DNA of 64,000 nt, from contig DLAL01000015.1 in assembly GCA_002493945.1 (NCBI GenBank), positions 21,777 through 85,776 on the forward strand, given 5' to 3'. Both the position numbers and the translations under genes were made by a program. The notes under the pieces are model-generated. The model saw only the letters and a list, made by a program, of their open reading frames with translations. It was not told the origin of the DNA and ran no database searches. Position 1 is the first letter of the stretch. Each line of letters opens with the position of its first letter. This DNA comes from Porphyromonadaceae bacterium UBA7048 (GTDB lineage Bacteria > Bacteroidota > Bacteroidia > Bacteroidales > Muribaculaceae). Positions 8,571-17,117 of this stretch are shown here, in pieces.

Positions 8571-8614
8571 CGCCGTGAACGCTGAAAAAGCGTTCACGGT
8601 GCTATTATTTTTAA
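8571..8614 (+). terminator. Strong hairpin with U-rich tail directly downstream of a promoter
   Basis: A 13-bp stem (arms CGCCGTGAACGCT and AGCGTTCACGGTG with one G-U) closes a GAAAA loop and is followed by CTATTATTTTTAAAA. It could end the hydrolase transcript, but it begins at the likely start point of the next operon, so it could also act as an operator or as an early terminator of that operon. Confidence 0.65.
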
Positions 8615-8644
8615 AATATATTAAAAACTCGTTTTCAATAGTTA

Positions 8645-9085
8645 ATGGCATTGTCTCCTGTGCTTGCAAATCTCGTCGAAGAGCTCAGTCGCGGCGCCCA
8701 CACGCTTGCGGTGGCCTCGGGCGACACCGTCCGCACCTTCAGCCGGCGCGGAGTGGCTGACCTCTACAGCCTGCTCACCGAAGAACCCGGCATGCTGCGC
8801 GGCGCCTCCGTAGCCGACAAAGTGACCGGCAAAGGAGCTGCCGCCCTGATGATGCTCGGCGGCGTGGCCGAAATGCACACGGACGTCATCAGCGAGAGCG
8901 CCCTCGGACTGCTGGAGCAGAGCGGCATGGCCGTGCACTACGACCTTGTCGTGCCCTACATCATCAACCGCCGCGGCGACGGGATGTGCCCCGTGGAGAC
9001 GCTCTGCCTCCCCTGCCGCACCGCCGCCGAATGCCTGCCGCTGATAACGGAATTCATCGAACGAAACAAACAGCAAAAGATATGA
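8645..9085 (+). CDS. DUF1893 domain-containing protein
   Basis: A 146-residue protein matching the DUF1893 (LutR/YhjP-unrelated, cytidine-deaminase-like fold) pattern: the core GASVADKVTGKGAAALM, the VISESALGLLEQSG segment, and YIINRRGDGMCPVETL with its conserved Cys. Catalytic role unknown; the fold relationship suggests nucleotide- or ligand-binding, which is only inference. The stop overlaps the start of the ECF S-component gene as ATGA, so the two are translationally coupled. Confidence 0.85.
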   Translation: MALSPVLANLVEELSRGAHTLAVASGDTVRTFSRRGVADLYSLLTEEPGMLRGASVADKVTGKGAAALMMLGGVAEMHTDVISESALGLLEQSGMAVHYDLVVPYIINRRGDGMCPVETLCLPCRTAAECLPLITEFIERNKQQKI

Positions 9086-9591
9086 CTACCGACGTAAAAC
9101 TCTATTCCCTTGACTTTTCGGCAATCCGTACTTACCTCATAGCTCTTGCCTTCGTAGCCGGAAACATAGTACTTCCCCAGCTGTGCCACACCGTGCACAT
9201 GGGCGGCCTCACATGGCTGCCGATATACTTCTTCACACTTCTGGCGGCCTACAAGTACGGAATCGCCGCCGGACTCTTCACAGCCGTGGCTTCGCCCGTG
9301 ACGAACTGCCTCCTCTTCGGCATGCCGGCAGAAGCCGCTCTACCTGCCATCCTCATCAAGTCTGTGCTCCTGGCACTCATCGCAGCCTTCGCCGCACACC
9401 GCTCGGGCCGCGTGTCTCTCGCCTTGCTCGCCGCAGTGGTGCTGGGCTACCAGGTGACGGGGACTCTGTGCGAATGGGCGCTGAAGAGCGACCTCTGGCT
9501 CGCCGCCCAGGACTTCCGCATCGGCATCCCCGGGATGCTCGTGCAGGTATTCGGCGGATGGGCCGTGCTGAAGTATATCCTTCGCAAATAA
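9082..9591 (+). CDS. ECF transporter S component (substrate unknown)
   Basis: A 169-residue membrane protein with about five to six helices and the small-residue-rich pattern of ECF vitamin-uptake S components (LTWLPIYFFTLLAAYKYG, AAGLFTAVASPVTNCLLFGM). The ATG at 9082 overlaps the DUF1893 stop; an upstream in-frame ATG would read the DUF1893 gene in the wrong frame. The energising EcfT and EcfA subunits are not nearby, as is common for group II S components. Substrate cannot be read; a vitamin or precursor is likely. Confidence 0.72.
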   Translation: MTTDVKLYSLDFSAIRTYLIALAFVAGNIVLPQLCHTVHMGGLTWLPIYFFTLLAAYKYGIAAGLFTAVASPVTNCLLFGMPAEAALPAILIKSVLLALIAAFAAHRSGRVSLALLAAVVLGYQVTGTLCEWALKSDLWLAAQDFRIGIPGMLVQVFGGWAVLKYILRK

Positions 9592-9661
9592 TCACAATAT
9601 TATATCCATCCACAGAGTACAATCATTTCTTCCCCTTCTATTCCTTTTTTAGTTATTCCTT

Positions 9662-11653
9662 ATGACTGAAATCACCAACTACCGCAGTCTTACTTCTGAC
9701 GAAATCTCCCGGCTCGAGGGCCGCGGATGCACCAGCACGGACTGGAGCCGCGTCGAAGTGCCCGAAGGCGACTTCGACTGCTCCAGGCTGACCAACGTCG
9801 AATTTTCAGGCGACGTGCGCCTGGGACGCCTCGAAGGCACCTTCCACCGTCCCGGCGGTCTTGACCGCCGCTCATCCCTGACCGGCGTCACCCTCCACAA
9901 CGTCACCGTGGGCAACGGCGTATTCATCCGCCATGTGGCCAACTATATCGCCAACTACGACATCGCCGACGGCGTATACATCGACAACATCGACAGCCTC
10001 GTCTGCTCCCTCGACTCCACTTTCGGTATAGGCACGGAGGTATCGGTGCTCAACGAGACCGGCGGACGAGAAGTGCCAATCTACGAGCGCATGTCGGCTC
10101 AGACGGCCTACCTGATAGCCATGTACCGCCACAACCGCGAACTGGTCGAAAAACTCGTGACGATGGTCAAGGTGCACGCCGACTCGCTCTTCGGACTGCG
10201 CGGCATCGTGGGCAAGAATGCCGAAATCACCAACTGCGGCACCATCACCAACGTGCGCATCGGCGCTTACGCCCGCGTCAAGGGCGCCACTCGCCTGAAA
10301 GACGGCACCATCACCGGCTCGAAGGCCGCCCCCGTCACCGTGGGCCGCGACGTGATAGCCGAAGGATTCGTCTTCGCCTCGGGCAGCCGCGTGGACGACG
10401 GCGCCGTAGTGCACCACTGCTTCGTAGGTCAGGCATCGGCTCTGTCGCACCTCTACTCAGCGCATGACTCGCTCTTCTTCGCCAACTGCGCCTGCGAGAA
10501 CGGCGAGGCCGCAGCCATCTTCGGCGGACCCTACACCGTGTCGATGCACAAGTCGAGCCTCCTGATAGCAGGCATGTTCTCCTTCCTCAATGCCGGCTCC
10601 GGCTCGAACCAGAGCAACCACATGTACAAGCTCGGGCCTATCCACCAGGGCGTCGTGGAGCGAGGCTCCAAGACCACCAGCGACTCCTACATCCTCTGGC
10701 CGGCACGCATCGGCGCATTCTCCCTCGTCATGGGACGCCACGTCAACCACCCCGACACCTCGCGCCTGCCCTTCTCCTACCTCATCGAGAGCCGCAACGA
10801 ATCGTTCCTCGTGCCGGGCGTCAACCTCCGCAGCGTCGGCACCATACGCGACGCCCAGAAGTGGCCGCGCCGCGACAAGCGCACCGACCCCGACAAGCTC
10901 GACTCCATCAACTTCAACCTCCTCAGCCCCTACACCGTAGGCAAGATGATGGGTGCCATCAGCCTGCTCAACGACCTTGAGCGCACCGCCGGAGCCACCG
11001 CCGAGCGCTTCGCCTTCCAGGCCATGACCATCGAGGCCCGCGCACTCCGCCGCGGCCGCGAGTACTACGGCATGGCCATCGACAAGTTCATGGGCAACTC
11101 CGTCATCAACCGCCTCGGCAAAGAGCCCCTCGACAGTCAGGAAGCCCTCGCCGACCGCCTTGCCCCCACACACGCCTCAGGCGCCGGCAAGTGGGTGGAC
11201 ATCTGCGGACTCTTCGCTCCCAAGAGCGAGGTCGACAGCATAGCCTGCGAGATAGCCACCGGCGTCATAGACACCCTCGAATCGCTCGAAGCACGCTGGA
11301 AGCAGCTCCACGCCGACTACTACGACATGGAGTGGACCTGGGTATGCGAGCACATGAAAGGCTGGTACGGCAAGGAAGTCGGCGAACTCGACGCCGACGA
11401 CATCCGCGCCATCATCAGCCGCTGGCACAAGAGCGTGACCGACCTCGACCGCATGCTCCTCGACGACGCGCGCAAGGAGTACAGCCTCAAGTCGCGCACC
11501 GGCTTCGGCATCGACAACCCCGGCGGCGAAGCCGACAGCGACTTCATCAGCGTCCGCGGCCAGTTCGACGATGACCCCTTCGTGTGCATGGTCAAGGACC
11601 ACATCGAGAAGAAGACCGCCCTGGCCGAAGCCTCCCTGGCCCTCCTCGGCTAA
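9662..11653 (+). CDS. DUF4954 family protein (left-handed beta-helix)
   Basis: A 663-residue protein of the Bacteroidetes DUF4954 family. The N-terminal two thirds show hexapeptide-like repeats (for example EITNCGTITNVRIGAYARVKG and GRDVIAEGFVFASG) expected to form a left-handed parallel beta-helix as in sugar nucleotidyl- and acyltransferases. The C-terminal third is helical and charged. No signal peptide. The family's reaction is not known to me; a role in sugar-nucleotide or acyl transfer is inference from the fold. It stands alone, with a long GC-rich hairpin after the stop. Confidence 0.82.
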   Translation: MTEITNYRSLTSDEISRLEGRGCTSTDWSRVEVPEGDFDCSRLTNVEFSGDVRLGRLEGTFHRPGGLDRRSSLTGVTLHNVTVGNGVFIRHVANYIANYDIADGVYIDNIDSLVCSLDSTFGIGTEVSVLNETGGREVPIYERMSAQTAYLIAMYRHNRELVEKLVTMVKVHADSLFGLRGIVGKNAEITNCGTITNVRIGAYARVKGATRLKDGTITGSKAAPVTVGRDVIAEGFVFASGSRVDDGAVVHHCFVGQASALSHLYSAHDSLFFANCACENGEAAAIFGGPYTVSMHKSSLLIAGMFSFLNAGSGSNQSNHMYKLGPIHQGVVERGSKTTSDSYILWPARIGAFSLVMGRHVNHPDTSRLPFSYLIESRNESFLVPGVNLRSVGTIRDAQKWPRRDKRTDPDKLDSINFNLLSPYTVGKMMGAISLLNDLERTAGATAERFAFQAMTIEARALRRGREYYGMAIDKFMGNSVINRLGKEPLDSQEALADRLAPTHASGAGKWVDICGLFAPKSEVDSIACEIATGVIDTLESLEARWKQLHADYYDMEWTWVCEHMKGWYGKEVGELDADDIRAIISRWHKSVTDLDRMLLDDARKEYSLKSRTGFGIDNPGGEADSDFISVRGQFDDDPFVCMVKDHIEKKTALAEASLALLG

Positions 11654-11681
11654 GCGAGTCCCATCATACAGAACGCACAGA

Positions 11682-11709
11682 AACGGGCGTCCCGGCCGGG
11701 GCGCCCGTT
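11682..11709 (+). terminator. GC-rich hairpin after the DUF4954 gene
   Basis: Arms AACGGGCG and CGCCCGTT extend inward through CCC/GGG with one G-U. There is no U-tract, so it may be a weak or factor-assisted terminator. Confidence 0.5.
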
Positions 11710-11753
11710 GTGACTCTGCACGACCGCATAAACGCCCGCCCCTACACACCTTT

Positions 11754-11785
11754 TTTGCTATTTTCAGAAATTATCACTAATTTTG
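11754..11785 (+). promoter_or_regulatory. Promoter of the PurF-like gene
   Basis: TTTG at 11754-11757 and TAATTTTG at 11778-11785 are separated by 20 bases, close to the Bacteroidetes consensus. The start codon lies 34 bases downstream. Confidence 0.75.
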
Positions 11786-11818
11786 CGGCATAATTCCAAC
11801 AACAAACACAGACCTCCT

Positions 11819-13258
11819 ATGGGCGGCTTTTTCGGTGCAATTTCCAAACGTCCGTGTATCAACGAACTATTCTACGGCACGGACTATAACTCCCACCTCG
11901 GGACAAAGCGGGCCGGACTTGTGACATTCGATCCGGTCACAGGCTTCAACCGCACAATACACTCTATAGAGCGTGACTACTTCCGGTCGAAATTCGAAGA
12001 CGAACTCGACCGGTTCACAGGCAACCAGGGACTTGGCGTCATCAGCGACACCGACCCGCAGCCTATCATCGTAAACTCGCATCTGGGCCGATACGCCGTC
12101 GTGACGGTGGCCAAGGTGAACAATATGCGCGAGATTGCCGACGAGCTTCTCGACAAGCGCATGCACTTCAGCGAATTGTCGGCGAACACTATCAACCAGA
12201 CCGAGCTGATTGCTCTGCTCATCAACATGGGCGAGACATTCCTTGACGGCATCAACCTCGTCTACCGCAAAATCAAGGGTTCGTGCTCGATGCTCATCCT
12301 CACCGAGGACGGCATCATAGCGGCACGCGACTACCTCGGACGCACTCCTGTCGTGATAGGCAAGGCCGACCACGGATATGCGGCCACGAGCGAGAGCTGC
12401 GCGTTCCCCAATCTGGGGTATACACGTCTGCGCGACGTGGGGCCGGGCGAAGTGGTGCGGCTCCGCGCCGACGGCATCGAGGTCATGCAGGCTCCGGCAC
12501 GCCGCGAGCAGATATGCTCGTTCCTGTGGGTGTACTACGGATTCCCGGCCAGCGACTACAACGGCATCAACGTCGAGGCTGTACGCGAGGAAGGCGGCCG
12601 CATATCGGGCCGCGCCGACGCTACGGAGGCCAACTGCGTGTGCGGCGTCCCTGACTCGGGCGTGGGATTCGCTCTCGGCTATTCCGAAGGCCGCGGCATC
12701 CCCTACCGCCGCGCCGTGCTGAAGTACACTCCCACATGGCCCCGCAGCTTCACGCCGGGCAATCAGAGCCGCCGCGACCTGGTGGCCAAGATGAAGCTCA
12801 TCCCCAACCGCGCCATTCTGGAGAACAAGCACGTAGTGTTCTGCGACGACTCCATAGTCCGCGGCACGCAGCTGCGCGACAATGTCTCGACATTCTTCGA
12901 GGGCGGAGCACTGGGCGTGCATGCGCGCATCTCCTGTCCGCCTCTGGTCTACGGATGTCCATTCATAGGGTTCACATCGAGCAAGAGCGAGATGGAGCTT
13001 ATCACCCGTCAGATCATCAATGACTTCGAAGGCTGTCCCGAACCGGCCAACCTCGACCGCTACGCCACCACGGGCACGCCCGAGTACAAGCGCATGGTCG
13101 ACGAAGTGGCCCGGCGCCTCAATCTCTCCACCCTTCAGTTCTGCCACATCGAGGACCTCATAGCCAGCATCGGCCTGCCCAAGTGCCGCGTATGCACCCA
13201 CTGCTTCGACGGCTCGAGCTACGGCCCCGAGCAGGCATACGCCGAGGACCACAAGTAA
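11819..13258 (+). CDS. PurF-like amidophosphoribosyltransferase family protein without the catalytic Cys
   Basis: A 479-residue protein with PurF domain order: an N-terminal class II glutamine amidotransferase fold and a phosphoribosyltransferase domain with the PRPP motif VVFCDDSIVRGTQL. The N terminus is MGGFFGAIS, where authentic PurF has Met-Cys-Gly; the nucleophilic Cys1 is replaced by Gly. C-terminal Cys residues (CRVCTHCFDG) resemble the Fe-S cluster ligands of Bacillus-type PurF. It therefore cannot hydrolyse glutamine in the usual way and may use ammonia, another amine, or be regulatory. I recall Bacteroidetes relatives with the same MGG start, so it is probably a conserved paralogue and not a broken purF. 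Upstream in-frame ATG at 11783 overlaps the promoter. Confidence 0.85.
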   Translation: MGGFFGAISKRPCINELFYGTDYNSHLGTKRAGLVTFDPVTGFNRTIHSIERDYFRSKFEDELDRFTGNQGLGVISDTDPQPIIVNSHLGRYAVVTVAKVNNMREIADELLDKRMHFSELSANTINQTELIALLINMGETFLDGINLVYRKIKGSCSMLILTEDGIIAARDYLGRTPVVIGKADHGYAATSESCAFPNLGYTRLRDVGPGEVVRLRADGIEVMQAPARREQICSFLWVYYGFPASDYNGINVEAVREEGGRISGRADATEANCVCGVPDSGVGFALGYSEGRGIPYRRAVLKYTPTWPRSFTPGNQSRRDLVAKMKLIPNRAILENKHVVFCDDSIVRGTQLRDNVSTFFEGGALGVHARISCPPLVYGCPFIGFTSSKSEMELITRQIINDFEGCPEPANLDRYATTGTPEYKRMVDEVARRLNLSTLQFCHIEDLIASIGLPKCRVCTHCFDGSSYGPEQAYAEDHK

Positions 13259-13283
13259 GCGGCAACGCGCCTGAACATATCAC

Positions 13284-13334
13284 AGAGGATACGCAACCGG
13301 ACAACATCCGGGTAAACGTATCCTCTCTTTTTAT
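13284..13334 (+). terminator. Rho-independent terminator after the PurF-like gene
   Basis: Arms AGAGGATACG and CGTATCCTCT pair perfectly, with an inner CCGG/CCGG stem, followed by CTTTTTAT. Confidence 0.85.
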
Positions 13335-13377
13335 ATGAAAAAACGCACTAATTACGCGTATTTTCACAGAATTGACG

Positions 13378-13385
13378 TACCTTTG
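13378..13385 (+). promoter_or_regulatory. Sialidase promoter -7 element (TACCTTTG)
   Basis: Perfect TAnnTTTG 24 bases before the sialidase ATG; no -33 TTTG at the expected distance. Confidence 0.5.
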
Positions 13386-13409
13386 CGGATATCTTTAAAT
13401 CAGCTATCC

Positions 13410-14594
13410 ATGAAAATACAGCCACGTCTACTCCTCACGCTCCTGCTCGCCGCGCTGGCTTCAGCAGCGGCCGTCATCACAGCCGCCCCTACCGCATCCG
13501 ACCCATCAGCCACCGAGACCGTCCGCACGCTTACGGCAGCCGACGCCGAGGTGCGCACGCTCGTATTCGCCGGCGGCGACAGTATCTCGAAGTTCTACCG
13601 CATCCCCGCAGTGGTCACGCTGGCAGACGGCACGATAGTCGCCGTGGCCGACCGGCGCCTTGACAGCAATGCCGACCTCCCGGGGCGCATTGACGTGGTG
13701 TCGCGCCGCAGCACCGACGGAGGACGCACGTGGGAAGACGTCGTCACCGTGGCGTGCCATGACGACGGAGGGGGCTACGGCGACCCCGGGCTCGGACTTG
13801 CCCCCGACGGCTCGCTCGTCTGCGTGATGACACACGGCGACGGCCTGTGGCAGTCGGCCGAAGGCTCGCACGCGTACATATATACATCGCGAAGCACCGA
13901 CGGAGGGCGCACGTGGAGCACTCCGGCCGACATCTCCGCAGGACTCTTCTCCCAGACCGAAGGCGAGGCTCCGGTGCGCTGCATCACTGCATTCGCCACG
14001 TCGGGCCGCATACACACCCACTCCGACGGCACGATGTGGTTCGTCCTGGTGGCCCGTCCGGTCATCGACATGTGGTGCGACCTGTCGGTCTATCCCTGCC
14101 GCAGCACCGACGGGGGGCTCACATGGGAAGCCGTCCCCGTGACTGTCGACACCGACGGCGACGAATCGAAGATGGCCGAGCTGGCCGACCACTCACTGCT
14201 GATGAGCATCCGCAACCGCCGGCAGCACTTCCGCAAGTTCGCCCGCAGCACCGACGGCGGACGCTCATGGACAGCCGTCGAGAAGTCGTCCACCCTCCCC
14301 GACCCGGCCATCAACGGCGACATCATCACCCTCCCCGACGGCACCCTCATCCACAGCATCTGCAACAGTCCCGACACACGCACGCGCGTGTCCTTATATA
14401 AATCGGCCGACAACGCCGCCTCGTGGCAGCGCATGGCCGAAGTCTGCCCCGGCGGCAGCGCCTACTCCGCCCTGACGCTCCTCGACGGAGGACGCACCCT
14501 CGGAGTGATGACAGAAGAGGATTCGGCCGACGGAACGGGCTTCAGAATATGGTTCACCACCTTCAATCTCGAAAAATTGCTCGGAGAAAAGTAA
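13410..14594 (+). CDS. Secreted exo-alpha-sialidase, GH33
   Basis: A 394-residue sialidase that would release terminal sialic acid from host mucin glycans. After a signal peptide (about residues 1-26) it has the YRIP form of the FRIP motif with the substrate-carboxylate Arg, four Asp-boxes of form STDGGxTW or SW (residues about 105, 168, 235 and 288), the Glu-containing block ESKMAELADHSLLMSIRN, and GSAYSALT carrying the probable Tyr nucleophile. It has only the catalytic propeller, with no added carbohydrate-binding domain. Exported to periplasm or surface. An in-frame ATG 25 codons upstream overlaps the promoter and is rejected. No nan genes are adjacent. Confidence 0.92.
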   Translation: MKIQPRLLLTLLLAALASAAAVITAAPTASDPSATETVRTLTAADAEVRTLVFAGGDSISKFYRIPAVVTLADGTIVAVADRRLDSNADLPGRIDVVSRRSTDGGRTWEDVVTVACHDDGGGYGDPGLGLAPDGSLVCVMTHGDGLWQSAEGSHAYIYTSRSTDGGRTWSTPADISAGLFSQTEGEAPVRCITAFATSGRIHTHSDGTMWFVLVARPVIDMWCDLSVYPCRSTDGGLTWEAVPVTVDTDGDESKMAELADHSLLMSIRNRRQHFRKFARSTDGGRSWTAVEKSSTLPDPAINGDIITLPDGTLIHSICNSPDTRTRVSLYKSADNAASWQRMAEVCPGGSAYSALTLLDGGRTLGVMTEEDSADGTGFRIWFTTFNLEKLLGEK

Positions 14595-14755
14595 ACTTTC
14601 ATATTGACGCCAAAAGCAAGCCTTCCGGCAGAAATTGCAAGCGTCCGGCGCGGCGAGACGCCATCTTTGTTAAATAAAATTGAAACGGCTTCGCCAAGTG
14701 TCCGGCACAAATCCGAAAGGGCGGCGGCGGCCCGGAATTTATTTATCAAAATTAA

Positions 14756-14786
14756 TTTGCAAATATCGTTTTTGTTGCTAACTTTG
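14756..14786 (+). promoter_or_regulatory. gdhA promoter
   Basis: TTTG (14756-14759), a 19-base spacer and TAACTTTG (14779-14786): a perfect Bacteroidetes promoter 57 bases upstream of gdhA. Confidence 0.85.
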
Positions 14787-14843
14787 CCGTCAAGTTAACC
14801 AACCAGTCTGCCCCGTGGCAGAGACACATAAACACTACTAAAC

Positions 14844-16181
14844 ATGGACATCAACAGTATCATGTCGGCCCTCGAGGCCAAACACCCCGGTGAAAAAGAA
14901 TACCTCCAGGCTGTCCGCGAGGTTCTTATGAGTGTAGAAGACGTCTACAACCAGCACCCCGAATTCGAACGCAACAAAATCATCGAGCGCATGGTCGAGC
15001 CCGACCGCATCGTCACCTTCCGCGTCACCTGGCTTGACGACAAGGGCGAAGTGCAGAACAACATCGGCTACCGCGTGCAGTTCAACAACGCCATCGGCCC
15101 GTACAAAGGCGGCATCCGTTTCCACGCTTCGGTGAACCTCTCTATCCTGAAATTCCTCGGTTTCGAGCAGACCTTCAAAAATGCTCTCACCACCCTGCCT
15201 ATGGGCGGCGCCAAGGGCGGCTCGGACTTCTCGCCCCGCGGCAAGAGCGACCGCGAGATCATGCGCTTCTGCCAGGCCTTCATGCTCGGCCTCTGGAAGA
15301 ACCTCGGTCCTGACCGTGACGTTCCCGCAGGCGACATCGGCGTAGGCGGCCGCGAAGTAGGCTACATGTACGGCATGTACAAGCGTCTGGTCAACCAGCA
15401 CGACGGCACATTCACCGGCAAGGCCATGGAGTTCGGCGGCAGCCGCATCCGTCCCGAGGCCACCGGCTTCGGCGCCCTCTACTTCGTGCAGAACATGCTC
15501 AAGCAGCGCAACGACGACATCAAGGGCAAAGTCATCGCCATCTCCGGCTTCGGCAACGTGGCATGGGGCGCAGCCCTGAAGGCTACCGAACTCGGTGCCA
15601 AGGTTGTCACCATCTCCGGTCCTGACGGCTACGTATACGACCCCGCAGGCCTCGACTCGGAGAAGATTAACTACATGCTCGAGCTCCGCGCTTCAGGCAA
15701 CGACGTCGTCGCTCCCTATGCAGAGCGCTTCCCCGGCTCGACATTCTACGCCGGCCGCAAGCCCTGGGAGCAGAAGGTGGACATCGCACTCCCCTGCGCT
15801 ACCCAGAACGAGCTCAACGGCAACGACGCCAAACAGCTCATCGCCAACGGCGTCGAGATGGTGGCAGAAGTATCGAACATGGGATGTACCCCCGAAGCCA
15901 TCGACGCATTCATCGAAAGCCGCACCACCTATGCTCCCGGCAAGGCTGTCAACGCAGGCGGCGTAGCCACCTCAGGCCTTGAGATGAGCCAGAACGCCAT
16001 GCATCTGCAGTGGCCCGCAGAGGAAGTCGACCAGAAGCTCCACACCATCATGACCGACATCCACGAACAGTGCCTCCGCTACGGCGTAGAACCCGACGGA
16101 TACATCAACTACATGAAGGGCGCCAACATCGCCGGCTTCATGAAGGTGGCCAACGCCATGATGGGTCTCGGCGTCTGCTGA
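14844..16181 (+). CDS. gdhA: NADP-type glutamate dehydrogenase
   Basis: Glutamate dehydrogenase makes glutamate from 2-oxoglutarate and ammonia, the main ammonium-assimilation route in many Bacteroidetes. The 445-residue protein has the substrate-binding block FHASVNLSILKFLGFEQ, the catalytic Lys in LPMGGAKGG, and the Rossmann dinucleotide motif ISGFGNVAWGA. Length and motifs fit the hexameric bacterial NADP class. It is monocistronic, with a strong promoter and a terminator at 16223-16255. Cytoplasmic. Confidence 0.96.
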   Translation: MDINSIMSALEAKHPGEKEYLQAVREVLMSVEDVYNQHPEFERNKIIERMVEPDRIVTFRVTWLDDKGEVQNNIGYRVQFNNAIGPYKGGIRFHASVNLSILKFLGFEQTFKNALTTLPMGGAKGGSDFSPRGKSDREIMRFCQAFMLGLWKNLGPDRDVPAGDIGVGGREVGYMYGMYKRLVNQHDGTFTGKAMEFGGSRIRPEATGFGALYFVQNMLKQRNDDIKGKVIAISGFGNVAWGAALKATELGAKVVTISGPDGYVYDPAGLDSEKINYMLELRASGNDVVAPYAERFPGSTFYAGRKPWEQKVDIALPCATQNELNGNDAKQLIANGVEMVAEVSNMGCTPEAIDAFIESRTTYAPGKAVNAGGVATSGLEMSQNAMHLQWPAEEVDQKLHTIMTDIHEQCLRYGVEPDGYINYMKGANIAGFMKVANAMMGLGVC

Positions 16182-16222
16182 CAAGCGGCACAACGCGACT
16201 CATCCTTGCGACAAAGACATAT

Positions 16223-16255
16223 CCCGGCAGCCATGCGGCGGCCGGGATTTCTTTT
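16223..16255 (+). terminator. gdhA terminator
   Basis: CCCGGC pairs with GCCGGG with an inner GCC/GGC stem, followed by ATTTCTTTTG. Confidence 0.75.
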
Positions 16256-16292
16256 GCCCCTGCGGCCGGAGGCGACGGCAAGGGAGAGGCAC

Positions 16293-16334
16293 AAAAAAAA
16301 TTCCGCCGGACCCCGGGACAGGGGTTCAGCGGAA
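16293..16334 (-). terminator. rpmE2 terminator
   Basis: On the minus strand, TTCCGC and ACCCC pair with GGGGT and GCGGAA, followed by eight consecutive T. Confidence 0.88.
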
Positions 16335-16408
16335 CAATAGGTTGCATGCAAGGTCCGCACGGCGGCTTTGCGCATCAGCCGCACTGGCGGAGCGAAGTAA
16401 TGCGCTGA

Positions 16409-16663
16409 TTACTTTTTCTTGCGGACAGCGTAGCGGCTCATGAACTTGTCGACTCGACCTGCGGTATCGACGAGCTTCTGCTGGCCGGTGAAGAAGGGGT
16501 GCGACGAGCTCGTGATTTCGAGCTTCACGAGGGGATAGGTAACGCCATCAACCTCGATGGTCTCGCGGGTTGCCACGGTCGAGCGGGTGATGAAGATTTC
16601 TTCATTCGACATATCTTTGAAGACAACTTCGCGATAGTTGGAGGGATGAATGTCTTTTTTCAT
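16409..16663 (-). CDS. rpmE2: 50S ribosomal protein L31 type B
   Basis: An 84-residue L31. It begins [17 protein letters not shown] and contains [14 protein letters not shown], the type B pattern. The zinc-ligand Cys residues of type A L31 are absent, marking the zinc-independent form. Its own promoter lies at 16738-16769 and a strong terminator follows. Monocistronic. Confidence 0.96.
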   Translation of the reverse strand: MKKDIHPSNYREVVFKDMSNEEIFITRSTVATRETIEVDGVTYPLVKLEITSSSHPFFTGQQKLVDTAGRVDKFMSRYAVRKKK

Positions 16664-16737
16664 TTCTTTATCTCTTTAATACGTATTAATCAGTTACTTG
16701 GCAAGTGGTGGTAAGACACTTTTCTCGTAATGGCCTG

Positions 16738-16769
16738 CAAATTTACGCATTTTTCGGCAAACACGCAAA
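16738..16769 (-). promoter_or_regulatory. rpmE2 promoter
   Basis: On the minus strand TTTG (16769-16766), 20 bases, then TAAATTTG (16745-16738). Confidence 0.75.
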
Positions 16770-17031
16770 TTTTTTCGCGAGAGGACTACGGCGTAATGCC
16801 GGCGAATCACTCCGGTGGCACCTCACGCGGCGCTTTTCCGTGCACAAATGCCTGCCGCACAGAACTATTAATAAATTTTAACCGCGACACGCAGGGGATA
16901 ACAATTCCGGAGGCGAAAATCCAAAGAATATGTTGTATAACATGTTTTGAATTATCGCACTAAACATCAATCGGTTAACAATCGAATTTCAAAACTTTAA
17001 GCAACAGTTTACATTTTTTATCCGGGCTTAA

Positions 17032-17063
17032 TTTGTCAAAGCGCCCGAAAAATGTTAACTTTG
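17032..17063 (+). promoter_or_regulatory. ndk promoter
   Basis: TTTG (17032-17035), 20 bases, TAACTTTG (17056-17063); start codon 54 bases downstream. Confidence 0.82.
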
Positions 17064-17117
17064 GGAGATTAAAAAAAATCAAGCCAACAAAGATTAACAC
17101 GCCTTAACATACTTGTC

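Larger units (their letters stand above)
16664..17117. other. Divergent intergenic region between rpmE2 and ndk
   Basis: This 454-base stretch holds the minus-strand rpmE2 promoter and the plus-strand ndk promoter. The A+T content rises toward both promoters. I see no convincing gene in the middle; a 77-codon open frame from 16730 runs across the rpmE2 promoter and has no family resemblance. Confidence 0.5.

Noticed and set aside
11819..13258. Reading the missing Cys of the PurF-like protein as a sequencing error or a wrong start.
   Set aside because: The surrounding motif is intact, no nearby in-frame start restores Cys, and I recall Bacteroidetes relatives with the same Gly.
16730..16963. 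A 77-codon plus-strand frame between rpmE2 and ndk.
   Set aside because: It runs across the rpmE2 promoter and has no recognisable family or start context.
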